A DNA stretch of 43,232 nt from Clostridia bacterium (lineage in GTDB: Bacteria; Bacillota; Clostridia; Christensenellales; Aristaeellaceae). The DNA lies in NCBI GenBank assembly GCA_030536295.1, contig JAUNQH010000013.1, forward strand, positions 1-43,232, written 5' to 3'. Position 1 is the stretch's first letter; each line of letters starts with the position of its first letter. The notes beneath the pieces are model-generated. The model did not search any database and was not told the DNA's origin. It saw only the letters and a program-made list of their open reading frames with translations. Below, in pieces: positions 18,801 through 27,441 of this stretch. The position numbers were made by a program, and so were the translations under genes.

Positions 18801-21512
18801 AGAAGATGCCGCGTCATCGGCCCCGTTGTCCAGGCGCATGGAGGACACACCGTCGCCGTTCAGCCAGAACCCGTAGACCTTACCCGAAACGGAAGCCGTC
18901 TTGATCGACGTGCCGCCCGCGGGGATCGTTCCCATCATGTTGGAATCGTCCAGCGTCACACGCGACGCGCTGTCGCCGGTCTCCGTCTGCGGCGTGATAT
19001 CCGCCTCATCCGACGCGGCATCCCCGAAGGATGTCAGCGTGGGGCTGTCTTTGGGATATTTCGCGATCGTTCCGCTGACAATGGTATATTTGAGGCTCAC
19101 GAGCCAGAACCTGAGCACCACGGCCACGCCTCCGCCCAAGCTGACCGAATCCAGTTTGAATCCGCCCCAGTTATCCCCCACAACGAGAGTAAGCGCTCCT
19201 TCCAGCCAGCCCTCCATCCCGAAGGTGAGCCATTTCACATCCACCCCGCCGAACACCGTGAACTTCACGCCGAGCATGATCACGAAGCCGCCGACAAGAG
19301 TCGTATCACCTGAGAGAGACTTTTTCCCGAGATAGTCGGAAAAAGCTTCCTCCACGGCCTGCCGGTCATCTTCCTTGATATTGGTTTTCGAATAGATCGA
19401 CAGCTTCAGCGCGAACCCGACACTGAACCCAAGGCCCAGTTTGATACAGAATGGCGGAAACTCGGGAATGGGACGGAAAGTCCAGGAAAGATCCGTATGT
19501 AACGTAAACAGAACTTCAAACGTACCGCGGACCACGCTTCCTTCCGTCGGAGTAGGCAGCCATTCAAAGCCCCCGCATACTGTCAGGTTGGCTCCGAACG
19601 TAGCGCCGAAGATCCTGTTTTTTTTGTCCGGCTGACCCTCTTCCTGATCCCCGGCAGCCTTTTTGATCTTCATGGATTCCCTGAATTCGTCCCAATTTTC
19701 TTTCTCCAATTCGTAATCCTGTGGTGTCAGTTCTTTATACGTGGCCTTGTTTTGCGCGTCGATGTCCCGGACGCCCGTCGCACCGCCGCCGATCCCGAAA
19801 AAGACATCGCCGTGTACGGTGTCGTACACTGCCACACGGAAGTCATTAAGGGGATTGTCCACTCCGATATCAAACCCCATACCTATCGACTTTTTTATGT
19901 CAAAGTGGAAATTCAGGAACTTATCAAACAACTTGTCAAAGCCGGTATCCGTCAGCACGGGCGCCTGCGCTTTCGCGATCTGCAGATCCAGATTCGGCTT
20001 CACTGTCTCGGACACCGTCTGTCCGTTCCAGGTGCCCGATACCGTAACGGAAACGGAATCCCCGGTTCCGTAGCGGAACATGGAGCACCAGGCATCCGAT
20101 ATATCCAGCGTCAGCAGTTCCGTGCCGCTCACCTTCAGGTCCTTGAATTCGAAGGCCTTCGACAGCGGCTTATTGGTGGTCAGATCGGTATAGCTGACCG
20201 TCACGGTCAGGCTGCCGCTGCCCGGTACCATTCCCATGAGCACCTGCGAACGTATCTTCTCCTTATTACTGATATTGCACAGGATCTGACCCTGCTCGTA
20301 CATACATTCGGCATTCGCGAAAAGGATCCCGGCGATGCCGCCCTGCCCGTCTTCCTTTTTCAGATAGATCTCCCGGATGTCTCCGCCGGTCGCCCGCCGG
20401 GAAAGGACCGCCTGCGCGCGGTATCCTTCCTTCGCCACAGAATAGCAGAGCTCAAACTCATTCTTGTCATTCATGGTGAAGTTGCTGAGCTTGAAAACGA
20501 CGGAACCCCTCGTTTTATCCGTGTCATCGGTCAGCGCCGAGGCCGCCGTTCCCGCGATATCCGCTTTCTTTTTCCGGTCATAGCCCCAGATCCGGACATC
20601 GGCGCCGCCGAGAGGCGTCTTCTTTTTGTCCTTTTCGGACGCGGGCTGCTCCTCGTAAACGTTGAACGCGATCTCATCCCCGTGCACGATGAGGACGGTA
20701 AAATCCTTACCCGCGGACCCCTGCAGCGACAGCCCCAAAGAGCGGGCCTTGTCCTCCCGCACCGCCTGACGGACCACCGAAACGCACGCGTCCGCGTGGA
20801 GAACATCCTCCGCGGTCCCGGCCGGCGCTCCGACGGCGGAAAGACGGTCCTCCGCCTGATGAAGCTCCTGTTCCGCGGCCGCCGCGCGCGCCTCCCAGTC
20901 CGCATGGTTTTCAGTAACGACCGCCGTGATCTTCCGGATCACTTCATACTGTTCCCGTATCTTGCTGTACGCCCGGGCTTTCTCCTGCCAGGACGCGGTC
21001 TGCGAGCCGGCGATGCCGCTCAGGCGGTCGATCTCATAGCGGGCTTCCCGCAGGGCATTGGCGTAGCCGCCGATCTCCAGCTGCAGGGCTTCGATCGTCA
21101 GCGTTTCCGCGCCGACCGGGCTGAAATCCGCCGCCGCGGTCCGGCAGTCCGGATCCTCCGACGCGTCCAGCAGCTGCAGATCCCGGTTCACCGTTACGGT
21201 ATGGTCCATCGCCCGGGCCAGATCCTCATCCAGAAACCGGTCCAGCCATTCCCCGATCTGAAACGCGTCCATAGCCGCCGATACGCGCTGACCTGCATGC
21301 AGCGGAACGGGCGACTCCAGCCCGGCCGCCTTTCTCACGGACGTCAGCGTCAGCCCGGATCCGAGATAGGTCGCCTCCAGCTCGGCGGCCGAAACAGTCA
21401 GGCTGTCCGCGTAGGTCCCCGCCACATTCGCCGCGCCGGCGGGCACGGTCTGTAAAAGCACGCAGACCGTCAGGACCATGCAGATCATTCTACGAACAAA
21501 ACCGTGCTTCAT
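15888..21512 (-). CDS. Large secreted surface protein with coiled coil, beta-strand-rich core, Ig-like domain and PPLTGD tail
   Basis: The protein has 1874 residues from the ATG at 21510-21512, chosen because GGGAGG lies 8 nt upstream; an in-frame ATG two codons earlier is too close to that site. Signal peptide about 1-28. A coiled coil lies at about 138-228. Residues about 630-820 are a run of alternating hydrophobic, Gly- and aromatic-rich strands ([20 protein letters not shown]). A CARDB-like segment sits near 1370-1450 ([20 protein letters not shown]). An Ig-like domain occupies about 1741-1831 ([27 protein letters not shown]). PPLTGD (1839-1844), a hydrophobic stretch and ERRRERAK end the protein. 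Function is unknown; it is surface-anchored and presumably interacts with the host or other cells. It starts 28 nt after the foldase gene and overlaps the next gene by ATGA. Confidence 0.85.
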   Translation of the reverse strand: MKHGFVRRMICMVLTVCVLLQTVPAGAANVAGTYADSLTVSAAELEATYLGSGLTLTSVRKAAGLESPVPLHAGQRVSAAMDAFQIGEWLDRFLDEDLARAMDHTVTVNRDLQLLDASEDPDCRTAAADFSPVGAETLTIEALQLEIGGYANALREARYEIDRLSGIAGSQTASWQEKARAYSKIREQYEVIRKITAVVTENHADWEARAAAAEQELHQAEDRLSAVGAPAGTAEDVLHADACVSVVRQAVREDKARSLGLSLQGSAGKDFTVLIVHGDEIAFNVYEEQPASEKDKKKTPLGGADVRIWGYDRKKKADIAGTAASALTDDTDKTRGSVVFKLSNFTMNDKNEFELCYSVAKEGYRAQAVLSRRATGGDIREIYLKKEDGQGGIAGILFANAECMYEQGQILCNISNKEKIRSQVLMGMVPGSGSLTVTVSYTDLTTNKPLSKAFEFKDLKVSGTELLTLDISDAWCSMFRYGTGDSVSVTVSGTWNGQTVSETVKPNLDLQIAKAQAPVLTDTGFDKLFDKFLNFHFDIKKSIGMGFDIGVDNPLNDFRVAVYDTVHGDVFFGIGGGATGVRDIDAQNKATYKELTPQDYELEKENWDEFRESMKIKKAAGDQEEGQPDKKNRIFGATFGANLTVCGGFEWLPTPTEGSVVRGTFEVLFTLHTDLSWTFRPIPEFPPFCIKLGLGFSVGFALKLSIYSKTNIKEDDRQAVEEAFSDYLGKKSLSGDTTLVGGFVIMLGVKFTVFGGVDVKWLTFGMEGWLEGALTLVVGDNWGGFKLDSVSLGGGVAVVLRFWLVSLKYTIVSGTIAKYPKDSPTLTSFGDAASDEADITPQTETGDSASRVTLDDSNMMGTIPAGGTSIKTASVSGKVYGFWLNGDGVSSMRLDNGADDAASSLKLSGSGGTDRVYDFAVAALEDQGLVAVAELIQDQWITEEITFEIEGEEPQKTETELPGAERTRMRLSFYTPGADGKLRPVANGDQSTTVTLSLGRDYYSAVDLCMTENGTEKKLGLCYWETDQNRVAMYTLPFTFASDTVNFVTPLVTDETTVTPAYKQFWNDTDCLGTAWFEYGSTQSLRCVFTDGRDLTAYALVLLDNEELQLPIRGEMTALVARAAAENGGTDTVIATTEIPATVSAALGSTGVFTVPYGILGINVRPDGRGHDFVTATCQVLDEANSTADSSCFDTGLTGIHISRTGGSLKVDGYEAYDVKGMEPNAVADFSFGTYMLYWIELFNPSGNQLSEEEKKTYDPESREYAYYRMRAMLYDQTNGLWTQPYTLAIMDRRDDMMPVDRNISGLTVFNDGAQSRVVILQDTKPASAGASGQEANVIAFTMREVMDLNFQNFVLETPAIKPGGDVSLFFTVYNDGNVPISGFKMSVTNTATGASLMDTEYSFTDPEAALTRVYTDTDSDGDGMGEILEQKGYAAVAAYTGMFDDDSASYWLTESADASGKRELRTASTRYLMPGKSKSFTAVFSVPNTEDHSVDLRATLTSLSTQAIRLRGTDGTEALSAMAAWGTDLRGWEAGAPAPLRSGNTVTVTMDMAPGLQDADRRHAVRFGTVPASSGTLQAGTSVTAVLGMAEGTEITPVYSVSDGGMLPANSGTDLFSRFAKTTELEVAKTAYNGVDLDLEAVLRTNADGTESVHMTLRNNAMVPAKNIVIRAYAASEDIPTYTVPLGKDFVLDETWTAVLDLPLETLTAGMKSDALILRVSSDGTEALEANNETILNTNDLFRITEQPQSQTVKEGTAVSFTVSARGGVKPYTWQWQTCRPGSSAWTNIDGAAGSTLTIDRAALADSGRLFRCVAVDAAGSRVVSENACLTVEKVPVPPLTGDPADLTGWLTAFLLACVLLIRLCERRRERAK

Positions 21513-21540
21513 CGTCATTCCCTCCCGGAAAAACGGGTCG

Positions 21541-22869
21541 TCAGTCAAAATCGTAATAGATCCTCAGCGCGGATGTATCCGCCTCGATCTCATATTCCGA
21601 AGCCCATTCCGGGATCATCGGAGCCAGCCGGTCCGTGATCTGGATCATCCGGCGGATCAGCTCCCTGTCGCTGTCTGTCAGCGGATATTGCCCGTTCTTT
21701 CCCAGGTCCTCCAGCCGGCAGAAAAGGAGAATGCCATTTTCGGTATACAGCGGTTCGCTGACATCCCCTGCCGCGCCGAGCGGACTGATGACCGCTTTCA
21801 TCTCATCCGTCCAGACCGCGCTTTCCGGATGGAACAGATAGCCCGGATCGCTGTCCCGGCCTCCGTCCTCCTCCGTGCTGTAAAGCCGGATCTGGCTTTC
21901 GAAGGAATCCCCGGATGAAAGATGCGCGCGGATCTCCGAAACGGTATCCCCAAGGCTCTCCGTTATGGCCGCGACGGCGGAATCGCGGCGGTCCCGCGCC
22001 GCGTCCCGCGCGGAAAGCGCTCGGTTGTAGGCGTCCCGCTCCGCGGTCTGATCGGTATTTCCCAGAATGGCGACCCGCGCCAGCGTATCGTAAGCCGTCT
22101 GCAGGGCGTCCTCCGCATCCTTCAGCGCGGTCTCCGCCTTTGCGGCTTCCTCCGTCAGTTCTCCCTCCGGGGGCAGAGGCAGCACGATATACTTGACATA
22201 GAACATGCCCTCCGGCACATAGGCGCTGCCGCCGCCGCCGTACAGGATCTCCTCCTCGTACAGGGGAACGTTTCCCTCATAGCGGAGGCGGTCGGGCTCC
22301 ACGTAATTGACGGTATAATATTCCCGGATCTCTTCATCCGTCACATCCTCCGGCGGGAAGCAATGATCCGCCACCCGCGCGCGCAGAACAAAAAACAGCT
22401 GTTCATCATACAGCGTATCCGCGTCATAGCCCAGCGCCTCAAAGGACCGGGTGATCTCCGCGTCAGTGAATTCCTGCCCGGGATAAGCCTCCTCCAGCTG
22501 CTCCCGCGCCTGCTGCCACAACTCTTCATACTTTTCGCGCGCGGATGCGCGGAGCAGCTCCAGTTCCTGATCCGTGAGGGTATCCAGCCCCCATTCCGCG
22601 GCTTTGTCTTCAATGACGGAACGGGAAACGAAATAATCCACGGCGCTGTCGATAAAATACTGCTCCGTCAGATCCTTCCGGTCCAGCCCGGACGCCTCAT
22701 ACGCGCTGACGATCGCCAGCGCGTTCTGATTCAGATAGGTCTCCACGGCGCTCAGCGTATAGCGATGCTCACCGACGCGGAGGATCACCGGGTCCTCCTC
22801 CGCCGCGGCGCACACCGCAAGGCACAGGATCATGCTGAAAAGGAGCATCGTATACAGTATTTTTTTCAT
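21541..22869 (-). CDS. Secreted parvulin-type (SurA/PrsA-like) peptidyl-prolyl isomerase/foldase
   Basis: The protein has 442 residues from the ATG at 22867-22869 (MKKILYTML), preceded by AAAGGCGG. The longer frame to 22932 would start at about the predicted transcription start. A signal peptide ends near CAAAEE; LAVC resembles a lipobox but has Val before Cys, so lipidation is doubtful. Residues about 20-190 resemble the helical SurA_N/trigger-factor-like chaperone region. The C-terminal part fits PpiC rotamase (FYVKYIVLPL, then LSSGDSFESQI, DPGYLF, GDVSEPLYTENGILLF). About 75 residues of predicted coiled coil (about 237-310) are inserted after the first parvulin strand. It is the first gene of the surface-protein unit and probably folds the exported proteins downstream. 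Family confidence is good; substrates are inferred. Confidence 0.8.
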   Translation of the reverse strand: MKKILYTMLLFSMILCLAVCAAAEEDPVILRVGEHRYTLSAVETYLNQNALAIVSAYEASGLDRKDLTEQYFIDSAVDYFVSRSVIEDKAAEWGLDTLTDQELELLRASAREKYEELWQQAREQLEEAYPGQEFTDAEITRSFEALGYDADTLYDEQLFFVLRARVADHCFPPEDVTDEEIREYYTVNYVEPDRLRYEGNVPLYEEEILYGGGGSAYVPEGMFYVKYIVLPLPPEGELTEEAAKAETALKDAEDALQTAYDTLARVAILGNTDQTAERDAYNRALSARDAARDRRDSAVAAITESLGDTVSEIRAHLSSGDSFESQIRLYSTEEDGGRDSDPGYLFHPESAVWTDEMKAVISPLGAAGDVSEPLYTENGILLFCRLEDLGKNGQYPLTDSDRELIRRMIQITDRLAPMIPEWASEYEIEADTSALRIYYDFD

Positions 22870-22937
22870 AACTGTGATCCGCCTTTCAGGGAAAAAAGGT
22901 CCTACTATATGTTGTGTCCGATTCATATCCAAATTAC

Positions 22938-22965
22938 ATTATATATCCTTCATAACGATTGTCAA
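22938..22965 (-). promoter_or_regulatory. Sigma-A promoter of the foldase/surface-protein unit
   Basis: On the minus strand, TTGACA (22960-22965), 16 nt, then TATAAT (22938-22943): both hexamers are perfect. Transcription would start about 60 nt before the foldase ATG. Confidence 0.85.
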
Positions 22966-23047
22966 TTTTTCGGCGCGAAAAGAAACACACGAAAAACGCG
23001 TATCCGTCCGGCGGGTCTTCAGGCAGCGCGGCGGGAACCCGGTATGA

Positions 23048-23076
23048 TTGACAAACCGGCTTTCATCATTTACGAT
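23048..23076 (+). promoter_or_regulatory. Sigma-A promoter of the IdeS-like protease gene
   Basis: TTGACA (23048-23053), 17-nt spacer, TACGAT (23071-23076). The predicted leader of about 90 nt contains two short hairpins (ACAGG/CCTGT and TACCCG/CGGGTA) before the GTG start. Confidence 0.7.
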
Positions 23077-23172
23077 ACAGGTCATCAGCCTGTCATCGGT
23101 TTCCATGATACCCGACGGATAACGCGGGTATGCGATGAACTCAGACCGGATCAATGGAAAGGCGGTGCCGCC

Positions 23173-24747
23173 GTGAAAAGAACCGCTGCGCTCATACTCG
23201 CCCTGATGCTGGCGCTCCTCTGTCTGCCGGCATACGGGGAAACAGTCTCCGTGTCCGCGCCCGAAGTGAAGAACGCGGAGCTGCCTCCGTTCAGTGTCCG
23301 CTGGGAGCGGTCCAATGATTACTATATTCTGATCGCTGCCTGGCAGGAAAACGGGCACGATCTGGAGCTGTGCGTGACCGGGCTGCCTGAAAAGCTGACC
23401 GACGGGCAGATCCGCCTGCTTCTGAACGCGGTGCGGCAGGGCAAGACCGCCGTTTTGTCCGGCAGCGGCCTGATCGACGCGGAAAAAACGACCCACAATC
23501 TGCCGCTCACAAACGGCATAAAGCTTTTCACCGACAGCGACGCGGATCAATGGCCCGATTCACTGCATTGCTGGGCATCCTCCGTTTCGGACATGCTCGA
23601 ACTGACAGGCTGGATCCGGTATGCCGCCGAAACGGACACCGGCCGGACATTCGGCAATGAGGATGATCTGTTCGGTTTTTTCAACCGCGCGTTTGTCAAC
23701 GACGGCGCGTTTCAGGGGCCCGCGCTGGAGTGGGTCTTTACCGGAGCCGATTCCATGCGCCTGGCTCCCCGGAGGGAAGGGTTCAGCGGTCCCGTGATCC
23801 GGCAATACGCGGACCGGAAGACCCTGCTGGATCTGCGTGCCGATGACTATGCCGCGCTGGATGATTACATGGAAGTGCTGTGCGAAAGGCTCGCGCTGCT
23901 CAAGGACGGGGCGGCACTCGGCGCGGCGCTCAGTTTGTGCAATATCAGCTATCCGCTGAAAAGCGACCCGGATATATACGTCGGCTACAACCCGGATATC
24001 GACTGTTTTGAATGGTACGAGAACCGGCGCGTTTCATGGAGCGAGGTAACGGATACGCTCTTCGTTCCGGATGCCCGCACCGGCCTGCTGATCCCCGTTG
24101 AGAAAAGAGCGGACGGATGCTATTATCAGAAGACCGACGGCGCGCGGGTGAGCAAAAACGCCGTATGGAGCGGCAAACTGGTCTATGACAGCGGGCAGGA
24201 CCTGTGGTTCAGCATCGACCAGTACTATTACTATGATGATACGGACGATCCGGAATATACGCGGCAGGTCCTGTGCGGCGCGGATGAAGTGGATCTGACG
24301 CGGCCGATCCTGAGCCCCCAGATGAGCGGCAGCGATCACGCGGTGACGATCATGGGATACGCGATGGATCTGTCCGAAACGGAACCGGCGCGCAGGATCA
24401 GGGCGATCATCCTCGCGGACAGCGATAATGACGCGAATCTCTTCCAGGTGGATGAAAACACCGTTCCCCGCGAAGACCGGCCGAACACCTATACCCTGTA
24501 TTCCGCGGAGACGATCCCGGTCGGGCAGGAGGAGACCGTATCGCTGTATAACTACCAGCCGTACAGACAAACGCTGCTTTTCGGCGTCACGGCACTGATG
24601 CCCGCGCCGGATAATGATCCGGACCCGCCGCCGAAGACCGGCGACCCCTTTCCCGCCGCGGCTTATGCCGCCGCCATGCTCCTGTCCGCCGCCGCGGCCG
24701 GCATCATCCTGCTGCGCCGACCGGTCCGCGGGAACCGCGGCCGCTGA
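23173..24747 (+). CDS. Cell-wall-anchored IdeS/Mac-like cysteine endopeptidase (peptidase C66-like)
   Basis: The protein has 524 residues from a GTG at 23173, chosen because AAAGG precedes it and a signal peptide (VKRTAALILALMLALLC) follows. The catalytic pattern matches IdeS: Cys133 in LHCWASSVSDML corresponds to CGAATAGNML (Cys94); His389 in DHAVTIMGYAMD corresponds to NHVINLWGADFD (His262); Asp416 and Asp418 in AIILADSDNDA correspond to AIYVTDSDSNA (Asp284/286). The His-to-Asp spacing is close to that in IdeS, while the Cys-to-His segment is longer (256 against 168). PPKTGD (486-491), a hydrophobic stretch and RRPVRGNRGR form a sorting-type tail. IdeS cleaves immunoglobulin G in streptococci; here the substrate is unknown. 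It is divergent from the foldase/adhesin unit. Confidence 0.8.
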   Translation: MKRTAALILALMLALLCLPAYGETVSVSAPEVKNAELPPFSVRWERSNDYYILIAAWQENGHDLELCVTGLPEKLTDGQIRLLLNAVRQGKTAVLSGSGLIDAEKTTHNLPLTNGIKLFTDSDADQWPDSLHCWASSVSDMLELTGWIRYAAETDTGRTFGNEDDLFGFFNRAFVNDGAFQGPALEWVFTGADSMRLAPRREGFSGPVIRQYADRKTLLDLRADDYAALDDYMEVLCERLALLKDGAALGAALSLCNISYPLKSDPDIYVGYNPDIDCFEWYENRRVSWSEVTDTLFVPDARTGLLIPVEKRADGCYYQKTDGARVSKNAVWSGKLVYDSGQDLWFSIDQYYYYDDTDDPEYTRQVLCGADEVDLTRPILSPQMSGSDHAVTIMGYAMDLSETEPARRIRAIILADSDNDANLFQVDENTVPREDRPNTYTLYSAETIPVGQEETVSLYNYQPYRQTLLFGVTALMPAPDNDPDPPPKTGDPFPAAAYAAAMLLSAAAAGIILLRRPVRGNRGR

Positions 24748-24807
24748 TCCTTTTCCGCGCGGGACCGGCTGAAACGGATCCGGTGAATGACATAAAAATA
24801 ACATTTG

Positions 24808-24836
24808 TTGCAAATTCATTCTCTTTGCTGTATGAT
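24808..24836 (+). promoter_or_regulatory. Sigma-A promoter of the GG-leader SH3 gene
   Basis: TTGCAA (24808-24813), 17-nt spacer, TATGAT (24831-24836). AAAGGAG (24859-24865) lies 9 nt before the ATG. Confidence 0.65.
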
Positions 24837-24874
24837 GCATGCAGAAGAACACAATATGAAAGGAGCAATATCCC

Positions 24875-25150
24875 ATGGAAGATATCAAAGTGACCGGACT
24901 CAGCGATGCAGAACTGAATGAAGTAAGCGGCGGCGCCGGCAAGACCTCCGGCAACAGGATCAAGATCACCAGCAGCAACGGCGTCAACATCCGTGAAAAA
25001 CCCGAACAGGGCGCCAAGATCGTCGGTGTTGCCCATGTCGACTATATCTACGATGTCATCGGCAAGAGCGGCCACTATGTACAGATCAGCGGTCACGGCA
25101 AGAAAGGCTACGTCTACAACGGCGGCGAAGGCTATTTCAAGTTTATCTGA
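24875..25150 (+). CDS. Small protein with double-glycine export leader fused to a bacterial SH3 (SH3b) domain
   Basis: The protein has 91 residues. The N terminus fits the double-glycine leader consensus: Leu9, Ser10, Glu13, Leu14, Val17, Gly19, Gly20 (LSxxELxxVxGG), predicting cleavage after Gly20 by a peptidase-containing ABC transporter. The remaining about 71 residues form one SH3b domain (VNIREKP, YVQISGHGKKGYVYN, GYFKF), a fold that in secreted proteins usually binds cell-wall peptides. No classical signal peptide, membrane segment or cysteine is present. Strong promoter, ribosome site and terminator mark it as a monocistronic, probably well-expressed gene. No transporter or immunity gene is in the window. 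A bacteriocin-like factor, wall-binding signal or self-coating protein are all possible. Confidence 0.85.
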   Translation: MEDIKVTGLSDAELNEVSGGAGKTSGNRIKITSSNGVNIREKPEQGAKIVGVAHVDYIYDVIGKSGHYVQISGHGKKGYVYNGGEGYFKFI

Positions 25151-25166
25151 CCGGCATCGGCCTGAC

Positions 25167-25196
25167 CGGCTCTCCTTTCCGGAGAGCCGTTTTTTT
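25167..25196 (+). terminator. Intrinsic terminator after the GG-leader SH3 gene
   Basis: CGGCTCTCC pairs with GGAGAGCCG around a 5-nt loop, followed by seven T. Confidence 0.93.
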
Positions 25197-25234
25197 ACAA
25201 ACGACCGGACTGAACACGGAGAAGATGAAAACAG

Positions 25235-26062
25235 ATGGCAAACATTATTGAGATCACGGACAGGAATGATCCGGCGCTGGATCTGTTCCGGCGGAGCGAC
25301 GCGCAGCTGCGCATGAAGCAGCATCCGGACAAAGCCATGTTTGTGGCTGAAAGCGCCAAGGTCGTGAAACTGGCCATGGACGCGGGGATCGTTCCGGCAG
25401 CCTTTCTGATGGAACGGAAGCACATCACCGGGCAGGCCGCGGAAGTGCTGGCGCGCTGCCCGGCGGATGTGCCTGTATACACCGGAGACCGGGACATACT
25501 GGGGGACACGGTGGGATACTATCCGGACCGGTGCATCCAGTGCATCATGCCGCGGCCGAAACAGCCTGATGTCACGGAGATCCTGAAAACGGCGGAACGT
25601 GTGGCCGTGGTGGAGGCCGTTACGGATACCACCAATGTCGGCGCCGTGATCAGATCCGCAGCCGCGCTGGGCATGGACGCCGTACTGCTGACGCCCACCT
25701 GCTGCGATCCGCTGAACCGCCGCAGCGTGCGGGTGAGCATGGGAACGGTCTTTCAGCTGCCATGGGCGAGGATCGGGAACCGGGATGATGACTGGCCCGA
25801 AAAGGGTATGGCCCTGCTGAAAGCATACGGTTTTACCACGGCCGCGCTTGCCCTGAAGGAGGACTCGGTCACGCCGGACTGCCCGGAACTGAAACAGGCT
25901 GAAAAACTGGCGCTGATCCTGGGAACGGAAGGGGACGGCCTGACCCGCGGAACGATCGCCCGGTGCGATCACACGGTGATGATCCCCATGAGCCGCGGAG
26001 TGGATTCGCTGAATGTGGCCGCGGCCGGTGCCGTGGCGTTCTGGGCGCTGGGAAAACATTGA
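25235..26062 (+). CDS. TrmH/SpoU-family (SPOUT) RNA 2'-O-methyltransferase
   Basis: The protein has 275 residues. The three SpoU motifs are present in order: VTDTTNVGAVIRSAAALG (about 129-146), LALILGTEGDGL (about 226-237) and IPMSRGVDSLNVAAAGAVAF (about 250-269). These form the trefoil knot that binds S-adenosylmethionine. The N-terminal region (about 1-105) resembles the substrate-binding domain of this family. The exact rRNA or tRNA target cannot be told from sequence. GGAGAAG precedes the ATG. It starts 38 nt after the preceding terminator and no clear promoter is visible, so some readthrough may feed it. Confidence 0.88.
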   Translation: MANIIEITDRNDPALDLFRRSDAQLRMKQHPDKAMFVAESAKVVKLAMDAGIVPAAFLMERKHITGQAAEVLARCPADVPVYTGDRDILGDTVGYYPDRCIQCIMPRPKQPDVTEILKTAERVAVVEAVTDTTNVGAVIRSAAALGMDAVLLTPTCCDPLNRRSVRVSMGTVFQLPWARIGNRDDDWPEKGMALLKAYGFTTAALALKEDSVTPDCPELKQAEKLALILGTEGDGLTRGTIARCDHTVMIPMSRGVDSLNVAAAGAVAFWALGKH

Positions 26063-26112
26063 CGGAAGCTTTCGTCCGCGTGTTTCGTTCTGATATTTGA
26101 CGGCGGAAAGAC

Positions 26113-26141
26113 TTTCATTTCCGGATGCCGTTTGATATAAT
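26113..26141 (+). promoter_or_regulatory. Likely promoter of the two-SH3b gene
   Basis: TATAAT (26136-26141) with a weak TTTCAT (26113-26118) at 17 nt. A GGAGG ribosome site lies before the ATG at 26186. Confidence 0.5.
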
Positions 26142-26185
26142 GCCTCAACAAACCCGAAAACCAAATTCTAACGGAGGAATCAGCA

Positions 26186-26842
26186 ATGAAAAAGTACCTG
26201 ATCAAACTGCTCTGCATCCTTGCCGTGCTCACCATGATCCTGCCCATGACGGCCCTGGCCAACGACGGGGACTATCTGGTCCGCTGGATCAAGACCGACA
26301 ACGGCAAGGGCCTGAACCTGCGCACCGCGCCCGACAGAAATGCCGATATCATCGAAGTGCTCCCCTACAGAATGCAGGTCTATGTGTGCGAGATCAACGC
26401 GAATGCCACCTGGAGCCACATCAGCATGCAGCGCCCGAACGGCAAAGGCTTCGGCGATGTGATCGACGGCTGGGTCATGACAAGCTTCCTGGTCAAAAGT
26501 GATCCCGGCCCGTACAAGAACCCCTCACCGAAAAAGACGGCCGAACCCGTTCAGGAAGGCCCGACCTTCAATGATGTGAACAGCGCCGCCCGTTCCATCA
26601 AATATCTGGACGTTCCCTATGAGGCCGTGATCAAGACCCGGAACCCCGCCAACTACGTGCATCTCCGCTGGTTCCCCAGCACCAGCGCCAACTACATCGA
26701 AAAGTATCTCCGCGATACCGAGATCCTCGTGCTTGCCGAAAGCAAGACCTGGGCACAGGTCCAGATCCTCACCGAGGACACTCCCTCGTATGTCGGTTTC
26801 ATTCTGAAGAGCAATGTGGAGCCTCTGGATCTGGGAGAATGA
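26186..26842 (+). CDS. Secreted protein with two bacterial SH3 (SH3b) domains
   Basis: The protein has 218 residues. Signal peptide about 1-25 (MKKYLIKLLCILAVLTMILP, then ALA before ND). The first SH3b domain spans about 30-105 (GLNLRTAPDRNADIIEVLPY, DGWVMTSFLV). A Pro/Lys-rich linker (about 108-130) leads to a second SH3b-like domain, about 145-215 (VHLRWFPSTSANYIEKY, YVGFILKSNVEPL). There is no catalytic domain, so it is probably a wall-binding protein rather than a hydrolase. Strong GGAGG site. A lipoprotein gene follows after 44 nt, probably co-transcribed. It sits near a second SH3b gene (24875) of quite different export type. Confidence 0.82.
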   Translation: MKKYLIKLLCILAVLTMILPMTALANDGDYLVRWIKTDNGKGLNLRTAPDRNADIIEVLPYRMQVYVCEINANATWSHISMQRPNGKGFGDVIDGWVMTSFLVKSDPGPYKNPSPKKTAEPVQEGPTFNDVNSAARSIKYLDVPYEAVIKTRNPANYVHLRWFPSTSANYIEKYLRDTEILVLAESKTWAQVQILTEDTPSYVGFILKSNVEPLDLGE

Positions 26843-26886
26843 TCCGGGCCGGAAGATCATCCAATAAATAACAGGAGGAAAAACTC

Positions 26887-27423
26887 ATGAAGAAGATCAT
26901 CGCGATCCTGCTGGCCGCCGTGCTGCTGCTCGGCTGCGCCGCTGCCGGGACTGCTGAAAAGACCCTCGTGGTCTTTGACGATTCCCTGTCTCTGAATGTT
27001 CCCGCCATCGAAGGGCACACCATGGAAGTCATCACCGTGGAAGGTCTGGTCTGCATCATCTTCCGGCCTGAAGGGGAAGAAGGCACCAACTACTCCACCG
27101 TTATTTTCCCCACCGATGATCCGGAATACGCCGCCGTCGGCCGTCTGAACGACCTCACCGACGAGCAGCTGCAGCTGTACATCGACTCCTGCATCGAGGA
27201 AGAAATGAATGATCCGGTATGGGAGATCCGCGAGACCGGCCTCGGCAGCAAGCTGCTCATCGTCGATGAGCAGGGCGCCGATCATGACTATGTCTATCTG
27301 TACTCCGTGTATGAGGGCTACCAGATCTGCACCTATGTGGACCATATCGACGGCTCCGAGGTCACTGATGAAGATATCGGCACGCTGCTGATCTTCCACA
27401 CCGATCTGGAGTTCATCCGCTGA
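26887..27423 (+). CDS. Small lipoprotein of unknown function
   Basis: The protein has 178 residues. A lipoprotein signal peptide ends in the lipobox LLLGC, with the lipidated Cys near residue 17. The mature part is acidic and mixed alpha/beta with no motif I recognise. The C-terminal segment is rich in Tyr and acidic residues (DYVYLYSVYEGYQICTYVD). AGGAGG lies 9 nt before the ATG. The gene follows the two-SH3b gene by 44 nt and ends before a strong terminator, suggesting a two-gene operon at the cell envelope. Confidence 0.75.
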   Translation: MKKIIAILLAAVLLLGCAAAGTAEKTLVVFDDSLSLNVPAIEGHTMEVITVEGLVCIIFRPEGEEGTNYSTVIFPTDDPEYAAVGRLNDLTDEQLQLYIDSCIEEEMNDPVWEIRETGLGSKLLIVDEQGADHDYVYLYSVYEGYQICTYVDHIDGSEVTDEDIGTLLIFHTDLEFIR

Positions 27424-27441
27424 TCAGTCCATACATGATCG

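Noticed and set aside
13600-21455. Plus-strand frames of 526 aa (13600-15180), 467 aa (17910-19313) and 567 aa (19752-21455)
   Set aside because: Antisense shadows of the two large surface proteins, with no ribosome sites and no recognisable domains.
22780-22869. Lipoprotein signal on the foldase
   Set aside because: The candidate lipobox LAVC has Val before Cys; Ala, Gly or Ser is expected. A normal signal peptidase site at Ala-Ala-Ala fits better.
21922-23172. Upstream extension of the protease frame
   Set aside because: It is antisense to the foldase gene and crosses the promoter at 23048-23076. The signal peptide begins only at the GTG at 23173.
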